NCBI RefSeq assembly: GCF_964204645.1
Contig: NC_134027.1
Location: forward strand, 10,900,485 to 10,964,484
DNA: 64,000 nt
Direction of reading: 5' to 3'
Source of the DNA: Tubulanus polymorphus
Taxonomy: Eukaryota; Nemertea; Palaeonemertea; Tubulaniformes; Tubulanidae
Position numbers and translations under genes: made by a program. Positions 51,601 through 63,300 of this stretch are shown here, one piece after another; within the stretch, counting starts at the first letter, position 1, and every line of letters begins with the position of its first letter. The notes under the pieces are model-generated. The model saw only the letters and a program-made list of their open reading frames with translations. It made no database searches and was not told the DNA's origin.

Positions 51601-54600
51601 TGCTCCCAGGTCTCCACAAATAGATATTTCCAAAATAAGGAACATTTATAATATTTCAAGTGTCATACACAGTATTTATTTTTTATTTTTTAAATAACAT
51701 CATTTACATAAAGATAGCGTAGCTTAAGCTTGACAGTAGCTAAATCCTATTCAGCGACAATCAGCAACAATTCTATTCTCTTAGATATTAGGCTAGAAAA
51801 ATTGATACGACTGTATCTTGTTTCTCATTGCTGAGCTTAAAAGTTGACCCGGCTGGCTGCCTATTTACCCTGCACATTATTTTTTTCAGATCATGATCAA
51901 GCTTACCATGACAGACTTGGCAGCTATAGAAATGAACTGATTGCAAATTTCATTGCGATTTACAAAATGACCTGGGCGATTAGAAAAATGGTATCATTTC
52001 ATTTTAGCCATAGTGCCAGGTATGTCATTTCTAAGTATGACTGATACAACTGATGCTGGAATAGGCTAGGGGTAATAATACCAATTTGAAGCGCATTTGA
52101 ACTGGACTCCGTTTAGGATACCTGCGCTATGAATGACATTTTATTATTACGTACCATGACTCAGTAGTTTCAAATTTGCATGAACAATAAATACATTAAT
52201 AAGTAATCGTCCAAACTAGTTGATCAGATTACCAATTTCGATCAGTATAGTCCGAGTTGACTACTGATGGTAATTGCACTAGTGGGACTTGACTGAAGGG
52301 AAATAACAAATTACAAATGCGTTGTATTTGCGCTAGTAGTTTGATGGATAAAGATGGTATTGTTATTGTCATTTATAACATAACGTCGTTGCGCGATATA
52401 TAAATATGATCAGCACTTCTCGGTAAAATTCAATAAAGCTACGTCGCGTCGGCTCTACGAGGCCGACAGCGCGTACCGCGTTATGGAATATGGCAACGAT
52501 CGTAGCAGCGGGCGAATAAATGATGACGAAGCGTTGGAAATAGAATGAGACAAACGATTCGATTTTCGGCGGCCGATACGTCCACCTCCATCCCGCGAAC
52601 GATCTATCACGGACGGACGCGCGTCTCTCGTAGCCTAACACCGCCTTTTGCGGATCGTGCTTCGTTTGTGCGGAACAGTCTCTATGAAGTAGCGACTCGA
52701 TGAATAAGGACAAAAATGTACCGCTTTTTCTAGAAAAAAAAGGAAGGGACCTCCCCACTTTGTGACGGACCCAGACTGTATTTCAGTATTTGGCAATAGG
52801 GTCATGATTTTCTAACCGAATCCATTGATCTGTTAAGAAAACAAACCCCTCGTATTGCATTAAGTGTAACTTTTCAAGAGTTTCTTGGGTGGGACCTTTT
52901 TGCTTCTTTTTTTTAGAGATTAAACTAAGAATCCAATATAACCTTGTCACAGATACAAATGTGCCTTGTCAAGATCTATTGCCTCATTAAAATCTAGAAT
53001 TACCCTGCATTCCACTGTTTTTGTTTTAACTTGACCCAAAATTTTGAATTTGGATAACATAAGTTAAGTTCATTATAGAAAGTGTCCGGATCAGGCCGTT
53101 ACATAACCAGACCTGACAACTATTACTACCGGCATTTGACAGCAGTTTCTACTCATTTTAAGATCTATTACCAAAAATATCACAATACCCTCAAAGGCGT
53201 AATTGTTGATTTTCACCTGTTTTGGTGAAAACTGTTACATTTAGAGCCATCAGATGGTCTGCATAATATCCAAAGGCTCTGAGGCCGGTTCCATAGTCGT
53301 AGCTTAGACGAAAGACTAATCTAAGACCATTATAGTTCGATAGCCAATCTAACAAGTCGAGACCATTGTTAAGATTTAAGACCACTTTTGGACTTAAAGT
53401 CTTGACTATGGAACTGGGCCCTGGGCTTCTAATGGCATCGCTAATGAACTGAGGCTCGTGGTTAAACGCTATATTCAACATTCTACGGAACGTTTATAGT
53501 CTGTATAGGCTTCTTCGTATACATTGATTTGTGGCATCGGAAACATCTTTTGACGCTGTCAACGAGCGTTCGGCGAAATTGTCGTCCGGTTATGAAATAC
53601 GCCAAAAAATTACACGACGAACTGAGATAGTTCAGCAACACCGAAGCCGCGTTGTACGTGAAATGATTCTTGTACGCGGCGTCGGAGAACTTCGACAGAA
53701 TCCGATAGACGATCTCGGTCAACGCGAACGGGAATTCGCAGGCGATGAATATGACCGACACGGCAATCAGTCGTTTCGTCAACGCCGTTCCCGTGTTTTC
53801 GATCACCTGCGAGTCGACGCGGTGTTTGTAGACGTGGAAAATCGCGCGCGAGTTGATGAAGATGACGACGACGCTGCAGACTATGATGTGCACGAACACG
53901 GTCAGGTCGTCGTGCGGAACGAGCGTGTTGACGACTGCTTCGACGGTCGACGCGACGACTGTAGCGAAAATCGGATACAGCGCCAGGCGCGGCGAACAGT
54001 TCGTCCACGACCACAACGGGTAGTAGATACCGACGAATCGGTCGATGTTCACGACGGCGACCATCGAACGCGAGAAGAAATAGAAGAACATGACGACGCC
54101 GTTAACCGCCATATGGCACCATATCGGACACGACTGTCCTAACCCGTCGCTGTTCTGGAGTTTGTGAAACGATAAGAAGCCGATGTCGCCGATCGACAGC
54201 GTTTGCAACAGCGTTGTCTGCGACGTCGGCGAGTTCTTGTCGACGCGGCGTAAAACGACAAAACTCACGATGTTCAGCACGATTCCAAAGCAACATACGA
54301 CTATGTTGACGTCGTTGAGTATTTCGTTGATTTTGTCGAATTCGTAGTTTCTGTTATGGTACCGGTAATCCATTTTCGTATCGTTGTTAACGGCGGTATT
54401 ATTGTTGCTACGCGCGTCCTCCATATTGTAGTTGAAGTAAATTCGTGGCAATTTCTCTGTTAGTTAATGACTTCTGACTTAGAAGAGTTACTCTTTAAGA
54501 GTTCTGTCCGTATCAGTAGAATCGACCGACTCAACATCAACATAAAACTTGGATGTTTTACGATATTTAATTTTGACCTGCTTTATGAAACCAGTACCGC

Positions 54601-57316
54601 AGTACGATTAAGATATTACTTAAATCGGATTAATTTTTTCACGGTCCTACTTGTCACAGAACAAAGACCCTACCTTTCGAAACATTCGTAGCGCCCGACT
54701 GCGTCTTCAGTTTTCAATGTCCTATTCATGATTTGTCGCGTTCATGAGTAATAAGTGACCTTTAACGGTCTTACGGCCGATCATTTCTCAGACATGTTTA
54801 TCCTTATTTGATAATCAACAACGATGATGTATTGATCAACTCTATTAGTCAGTTGTCTTATGTTGTATATAAATTGCCCTGTCGCGGCGACAAAAATCTC
54901 AGCAAATTTTCGACGGTCGGTAAAAATCCGGATTTCGTTAGCTCGTAAATAATCCTTCTTAATCGGTAGAAAATGTCACCACTTGTGTGATGAAATCCTC
55001 TATTGAACAGCCGTTTTTTTATATCGTGCTTCGGTCTGTTCTAAAGCAGCGTCCCGCTAGCACGACGATGCATCGCTTGCCGACTGATTATCGTATTTCC
55101 GATTGTGTCTCTGCGTGTTGTTCGTCTCCTCGAAACGGCGTCGTTTCTGCCGAGAGTAAAGTTCGTCGAACGCTCGACATTAAACCGACCAGTATCCCAG
55201 CGGAGAATTGTAGTTAATATCAATGATTGGTCGTTGTTCGGCCGCAATCAGGGTAATGTGATTACCGCGATACAACTGTCGAACTATTCCATTTTACAGT
55301 TTTCGATCATTCAACGCTCGAGATACTAGCTCACATCTCCGGGCGAGTGTAGGCTTTTTGATGTTCGGTTCTGATCGTACCCATCTACTGATTACGGAGC
55401 TACTTACGATATTGAAACGTTTAAACTATTTATACATGATGAATGTCATTCCCAGAGGCATTTCTGGTGGAGGGAGCGGGGCTGCGAATGCTCGCCTTTT
55501 TAAATTTCAGTTCCACTAAAATGATGGCACAAATATTGTTAATTTCATATCTACGTGCAGATTTGGATCTGGTACATTGTGATGCATGAGACGGGCGCTA
55601 ACCAGAGTAATCAGGGTGGCAACTTACCTGGAAATGAGGGAAAAGTCGGGGAGATTTCTTTTCTTAAAAAGTCAGGGAATAGTCGGGGGATTTTGTAAAA
55701 AAAAAAAATTAGAAATAAAGGAAATTTGTTCAGAATGCTATATCGCGTGTATAATCAGTTTCAGTCTATTGTCATGTATTTGACTGAGTCAGGGAAAACT
55801 ATGCTAGGGAATAGTCGGGGGGGGGGGGTAAGCAAGTCAAATAACAGTGGCCACCCTGTAATTTGATCCTGGTCTGACCGACCATTGATGATATCGATAC
55901 TATAGACATCGATAGCAGTCGATGTTATTAAAATAAAAAAAACATCATTTCAAACATCTGACCTTAATATTTGTTTAAAACATCCTGGTTGTTTTATTGA
56001 ATCGATTAATTATATTTCTGATACTAGGTTGATCTAGAAAGGGAAGGACAATTTTTGGACTGATTTTTGCCAATACTGCTAATGATCAATAATGATGATA
56101 ATTTACATGTATTTCTTAAAAGCGCTTTTCATTAAGATCAATCTTAAAGCTCTTTACAACAATGGATAAAATTGACACGAGTAGTAGATATAGAATTAGT
56201 TAAGATCGTATTCTCTAAATAAAAATGTTTTAACCGATGATTTAAAAGACCTTAAACGATGATATTGCCGTAATGTGTTAAAGCGAAATATTCCATAGAC
56301 GAGGGGCAGAAAAGGAAAAACTGAATTGAATTGAATTACATTATAAATAGAAAAATTTACAGGGTTTCGTGTGAATTTTTTTACAATGTAGCGCAATTAT
56401 GAAGATGTAGGAGACCCAGAGAAGTCAAAAAGTGACTTATACGAATCCGGGCCCCCTAACTCGAAAAAATACACGCACACGCGAACATACACACACGCAC
56501 GCACACACGTAATAAACAGGAGTAAAAATTCATAGAAGTTTTTGACAGGAGACATATATCAAGCAGTATATGACAGTATACATAATTTCGATACATCAAA
56601 TAGCGTTTAACTACACAATCATAATACATCGCATTATGAGAGGGTGATTTTTACCCGATTAACTGTCTTTTACAGTGTTTCCTAAATATATTAATACTTT
56701 TAGATTTTTTTAGTTTGACTGCTAAGGAATTCCATAAAGTTGGATGATCTTATACCGTGAAACTCTGTGCTATAAAAAGGTTCGAGAAAACGAATGATCA
56801 TGTGCGTGGGTCGCTAAATGTGTATAGTTATAATTGTGAGCATTCATCGAAAGACCTCCCTCAAAGAAAAATTCATGGTGACGCCCCTAGTTCCCGCTGC
56901 AAATGAAATGGAGATTTTTTTTTTTTAAATCGTAATATTTCAAATCCATTACGGTTCTTTTATGCGAACGCTCTCACATTTCGCGACCAAATGCCTTTCT
57001 TTGAAAAATTCCTGAAGAGGAGTTATATTCCACTCTATGTGTTTTGCTTTCATGCATGGATTGGTATTTAATTTGTCCTTTGCGATTCATGTAAATCATT
57101 CCCTCTTTTATTGTTTTTCTGTCTGTTTTAACTAAAAAGATAGACGATTCCACTAAAATGCAAAATACATTGACTGCAAATATGTATTCTTTGTAGTCAG
57201 TTGCTATTGGTTACAAATGAATACGTCCTGTTGCGGTGTTGCTGTGTATGTTTCAGAATATTTGTTCATTGCTTGACATGATTAAATTTGCCACAATTTG
57301 TAAAAGCAAACAAATA

Positions 57317-57366
<50 letters not shown>

Positions 57367-60300
57367 ATTATTATTTTTCATTATCATTTACCATATTTGG
57401 TGCCTTATTCAACAAAATAACTCTAAGGCATGTAGAATTTTACCCCTCCCATCCCGGGCCTCTACACTCACAAAGAAAGATATTTGAACTGTGGAGTTTG
57501 GATTCCAGATAGAAGAACCATATTGCCTTTAAATCTAAGAAAAATTATGAAACAGATAGATAAAACACGATTAATTCTTTTATTAGAAAATATTTTTAAA
57601 ATCTTAAGCTCTAAGGCACTCACATAAAATATTGATGCATTAATTTAAGCATGAATAAGAAGATAGAGCTGATCTGATATGGTTATAATTTCAATATTTT
57701 CAAACTATCTGATAAACACACCAAAGCATAGGTCCACGAGCTTCAAAAAGATCTGACGCCATAGTTAGATTTTGTAAAAGGGGCAAATTAAAAGATTTTT
57801 ACTAGATGGACGAAGTGACCTGACGGGAATATATTCTCAGAGCTGATCTATCGAATAGTCAGGAGCTGCGCCATTCTTGCCAAACATAATCACCAAACAT
57901 AATCACTTTATACTGGACGCGGTACTGCACAGGAAGCCAATGTAGGCTGTAAAGGACTGGATACAGTCTGGATTCATTTCACTATTGACCAAACGATGGA
58001 ATTTTTTGACAATCCTTTTTATTCCCTACCGTCGAAAATTTCGGTAGACGATTGGATTTTGAATATAGTCATTGCCGTTTTGCTTATGTTCTTTACTTTG
58101 AAATCTACGAAGGATAATAATGCCTTACTGTACCTACAGTAGACTCAAGAGAACTTATTGCTCATACACATTTCAGGGGCAGATTAAGAGGCCAATTTCG
58201 AAAAACTGATCACATCCCGCGAGGGCACTTTGACGGTCTGAAAGGCAATATTATGTGTAATCCCGAACTGAGGGGCTGCATTTTGAAGAACTAGTCATAT
58301 CCCAAAAAGGTGGCTTTGATGTCCAAAAAAGGCAACATTTGGCACACTCCTGCCAAATTGCAGAAATGACAAAATGAAACAGGGCACCCAAAAAAGTTGA
58401 TGGACATGTACAAGTCTAATAAGTCCCTTGGATCTGCTGCTGCATTCTTAGATACAGAACTGTTTTGATAGTCATTCTATGATAGAATAAAACTTGTGTA
58501 TCAGCTTCCTCTTGTTCAGAAAGACTCGCTAGAAAAAACTATGCTGGAGACTGCAAAGCATGGTTTTGAAATACCATATACTGGTAGGTTTTATACAGCT
58601 ATATAATGCTCTCTTAAAAACGAAATGAGCTGGTCGCGATTAACAAGTGCGGCTGGAATGGTTACTGCGGCAATTAACTCTGAAAAAACACTCTTTCGTG
58701 AAAAGGATCAAATCGTGGACACATTTCGTTCATAGTTAGTGCAAGCTGTAGCTTATTCTATGCAGCCAATAGAACGCCCCCACGAAAGAGAGTTTCCAGC
58801 CAATTTCTAAATGCATCATGGAGATTTGAAATTTTGTGTTAGTGTGTTGGTTAAAAAGCATGTGACATCGTGAACTATTTTTTTAAAATCTTGAAATGAG
58901 GATTGACCCTGTTATTTATTTGATTGGTGGATTTTATTTGATTCATTTTGATTTGGTGTCCCTTATCAACCCTCCACATCTGCTAGGAGTGAATCAGGGG
59001 GTTTGATTTTGAAATCGGAAATCGAAGTACAGATACAGTTTTGTGATTGGCGGTCGAATTTACCGAATTTTTTTGTTTAAATCGAAGTACATAATTCGAA
59101 ATTTCAATAATGCACTTGATGAAATTATTATATTTAGGTTCGTTGTTTGAAACATGTGGCCATTTTGAACGATAATTTCGGCAAATGCGAAGAACATGAG
59201 AAAGCGATCGAGCAGTATCAAAAACTGAAAGAGAAATTGTGCTTATCCGATAGCGAAGATGAGTCGATAGAGGAAATAGATGATGATGATGACGATGGAG
59301 ATGAAGAGTTTACAGATTCAGGTATTTCAAAAGTTACACTTTGCAATGTTCATTAAGCTAGGTGATATTTTGCGTTTGAACAATGTCATTATTATTTGAT
59401 GTTATGGTATGTCATTCACCTGGAAAACACACTTCTTTTATCTTCTATTCTAATATTTTTTATGATGATTATCCCTACATTTATAGTTTATAGTTGCAAT
59501 ATTACGAAGCGAATCATTTTTTATGATGAAAAATTTTTTGGCGGACAGAATTGAAAAACCCTTTCTATACCTTCATCAATTTTACCGATATTCAGATCAT
59601 CGCGAGGATTCATTCGGCGCGACTAGCCGACAAGTGAAGAGATACCCGGTTAAGGTACGTGGATTTATTTATTTTCATTAAAATTTGCAAAACTTTTCGA
59701 AAAAAAAACTCAATCATATGCCGGAACGATACGTTTCTTTCTTCCTTCAGTTGAACGATAAAGGCGAAACCGAATTGCACGTAGCCTGCATTAAAGGCAA
59801 CTTGAAAAAGGTGACGCAGCTGCTCGAGCGCGGTCACCCGATCAACACGCGTGATTTCTGCGGCTGGACGCCGTTGCACGAAGTCTGCAACCACGGATTC
59901 TTCGAAATAGCCGAGCACTTGATATCGAAAGGCGCGTCAATTAACGACCGAGGCGGCCCGAAATGCGAGGGGCTCACGCCGCTGCATGATGCGTGCACTA
60001 ACGGACACATAGAACTTATCGAATTACTCGTCGATAGAGGAGCGAATTTACACGCTAAGGATCATAAGGTCGGTAAAAACTGGGGTGGCAATTATGACTG
60101 TTGGAAAAAAGCAGACCGCTTTGATGATTGTTAGAGTACATGGGGCTATATAAGCTGCATTCACACTAGGATTTCAGTGCGATAAGTGGTGAATTGCCGT
60201 GTGATTGTAACTGGCTGTGTAGGCGCCGTATTTTGGTGAATTCGGCACCAGCGAAGTACGGTACTTCATAAGTGTTGAATCTAGTGTGAACGCGGCTATA

Positions 60301-63300
60301 TATACTGGTGACTGACTGTACAAATATTATGAGTTGTATACCAATATTGAGTGATGCAGAATCAGTAGGTCACAATATCTGTGGTAAAACAAATGTGAAA
60401 CCCCACATTTGTTGAATAACTTTTAAAGGTTTATTTCAGTCTGGAAAAATTTTTTAGACTTCTTCGGTGTTGAAATTATCTCCCATTATTAGACTGAAGA
60501 AGGGTGGTGTAAACCACCAGAAACATTTCTAATATTCTTATTCTTCAAAGTCATTCAACAATTGTGGGATTTTAAATTTATTGAGTTATGCTATTGTCAT
60601 CGTTAAATGGTGCAAAAATGGATTGCATGCCGCTCACTTGAATCAATTTTTCCGTATACATGTAGTTGGTGTCGCAGAGAATGCCAACATGCCATTTTCC
60701 TAGAAATCCTCAGGCAGATTCAGATGGGAGTGCAAGGAGCCCATCATGCGGCCGTCGCAAATTTTCCCATGCCTTCAATGACAATTTTTTAAAGGCAATA
60801 TTACCACCCACAACCTTTGCCTAGGAAATTGCATCAAGATACTCTGAAAATGTTTAGGGAGTAATCCAGATAAATGGTAGTAAATGTTTTTAGGAGTAGT
60901 GAGAATACAGTTTTGTTAGTACTAAACAATTCTGCGGCGATTTCTTTATAGGGAAACACACCTTTTGATTGTTTGAGGCAATTGCACTTAACTGCAGACC
61001 TGACACACGATGAAAAGGCACAGCTTGCTCGTCTAGAGCGAAAACTTCATTTCAAAATGACAGGTATGTAACTGAATTTCAGAGAGATCGTTTCGGATAA
61101 GGCCATCAGACAACGCGGCCTTGTTCCACAATTCTGTATTGATTTTCGATCGTTATTATTTCATTTGCAAATGTTTAACTGAAGATATCATGTTTTCTAA
61201 CCCAAAACAGTGGATCTAGGTCGACACACCATCATTAGAATATTGGCAACTTTTCGAATTCGTTTGTTTTGACCAACTTTTAGTGTCCATGTAATAATAG
61301 GCTAATAGGCAATCAACTTAGAGGACTTCTACATCAACATCTACCCGAGAAAAGCGACAATAAACTATCGGAATATTTATACGTAGAAAACGACCAAAAA
61401 AATATAAAAATGGACAAAATGATCTCCAACCTTGTTATAAAGCTACTTCCAAAATCTCGATGTATTAGATTAGGCAGCCAAGAAAATTCACCCCAATCAA
61501 TCGCTTGCCAATTCAGACTGGTTGGAAGATTGTTTGAATGAACCGGAATTTCCTGATTATGTGCTTCGATTTAAACAAAAAAATGCTGTAAATTCGACCA
61601 CCGATCACATATCTGTACTTCAATTTCCGATTTCCCAATCAAACCCCCTGTTTCGCTCCCGACAGGTGTGGTGGGTCTGTAAAGGGACAAAAAAGGTCAC
61701 ACGTAATTACCAACCAAATAAACAACAGGGTCAATCCCTATTTTAAGATAAGAAAAAATAGGCAGTCCGTTTTATCCGGTATGGAATTACTGGTATTGAA
61801 ATTTTCTTAATTTGGACAAGGTTCCACTGGTCAAGAAATGATGTCCACATTATTCATAAATCCCACCTAGTGATTCAATCGGAGGATGTGGGGGTCCTTG
61901 GTTTAGTTAACACCCTTTCGAATCTGCTCTTTTATTCAATGTTGATCGATATTTGAAATTATTTTTCCTTCTAGGTGACAAAAATCCACCTATACCAATA
62001 GTACCACAGTGGACAAATGACATAGATAATTTAAGGTAATGATTATTGACGCGAATACAGATACAGAGTATTACAAAAAAGGTTCAACCCAAATATCTGA
62101 TATATCGTAGATGCAATTAGTTTAGGGGCAGATCCAGGGGGACTTATGGGACTTGTACTTAGTCCATCAAATTTTTGCTATTTTTGGTGCATTTCAGTAC
62201 GGTATTGCCCCTATCGTTGCCTTTGCGGACATCAGTGTCCTTTTGGGATATGACTAGTCTTTCATAATGATTTGGCCTCTGGATCTGCTGTTACCATACT
62301 TAATGTTTTTGCCCGAGACCGAACCAAATTAAAAGCTAAAGCAGGCCCATGCAAATTTAAGGTGCGGTAAGTTGGGAATTGAGTCGAACCTTCGTACAAG
62401 TCGGCGTTATACAATGCTTTCAGATGACTTTTCCAAATTTGCCACCAGATGTTCTATATAATACAGGGCTGCCAACCTCTAAAAAGTGTTTTTGGTATCA
62501 AATCTAATTTCTATCAGTAACATTTCATTGAAATACGAAAGCAAAATGTTAGTAATCGATAATAAGCCCCTCAATAACATATTTCATATTTCTTTATGCA
62601 TCAAACAAATCAAATCAGTATTTCTCTTTATGATAAAGTAACAAATACTGAAAATCAGGAACAGTTGGCAGCTCTGGTAATATGATCTATGTTATTAATC
62701 TACTTTCCTGAAGGAGGTTCATACTAACTAGGTTCGACCGTATTACGATTTTGCAGCGATGCGAGATGCGATGAATCCGATGGGGAATCCGCTTTGCAAT
62801 ACAACGAAAACTCCGAAGATTACCGGCTCGACGACTACCGAATACCGTTGGATAATACCGATCTTTCGTCGGCTACCGGCGCGAGACACGCGTACCGCGA
62901 TGTCATGAAATCGATGAGAAAGGGCGGCGCTAGTGTACATTCTAGTTACAACGCCGCGCCTGCTGCTGCTGCTGTAAGACATTCGGCCTTGATATCGGAA
63001 GAAAACGAAAACGACGATTGGTTAGTGCGGGACGTAGCGGAACCCGTCGCTCGAAGGAACCGAAACGTCGACAGTCTCATATATACGTCGGGAACGAGGA
63101 AACGTAAACGACGTAGTTCGAGCGATTCCGACAGTCCGAAATCGACTCCGCGACTCCATCGTCGCGATACCGACGACGACGTCACGAGCAATTCGACGGA
63201 TTTAGGTCGAGACCGCCTCCGCGTCGAAACTAGTCCCGATTTAGAAAGCTTACCCGATATCGTTCACAGTCGTCGCCAGAAAGAGACGACGAGCGTCGAT

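Larger units (their letters stand above)
48237..59137 (+). other. Large TONSL intron (10.9 kb)
   Basis: It splits the TPR region from the acidic linker. It holds a LINE remnant, an intronless antisense GPCR gene, MITEs of families E and G, a GGGACCCAGTT-type MITE, an ATT microsatellite and a direct repeat shared with 63688. The rest is AT-rich with no supported exon. Confidence 0.7.

Noticed and set aside
52369-52758. 129-codon open frame on the minus strand in CpG-rich sequence
   Set aside because: No recognisable domain and no clean start or splice context. The other strand and frames carry stops in a similar composition. It may be UTR or a decayed gene, but I cannot support a product.
53531-54142. 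203-codon frame antisense to the GPCR
   Set aside because: Asp/Arg-rich composition is typical of the shadow of a CpG-rich coding strand; the minus-strand frame gives a proper seven-helix receptor.
61475-61600. Possible TONSL exon encoding NSDWLEDCLNEPEFPDYV
   Set aside because: It faintly recalls the human DWLELDM motif, but a better counterpart (DDWLVRDVAEP) lies in exon 62757-63593. All donors in this frame are phase 0, while the next exon needs phase 1.
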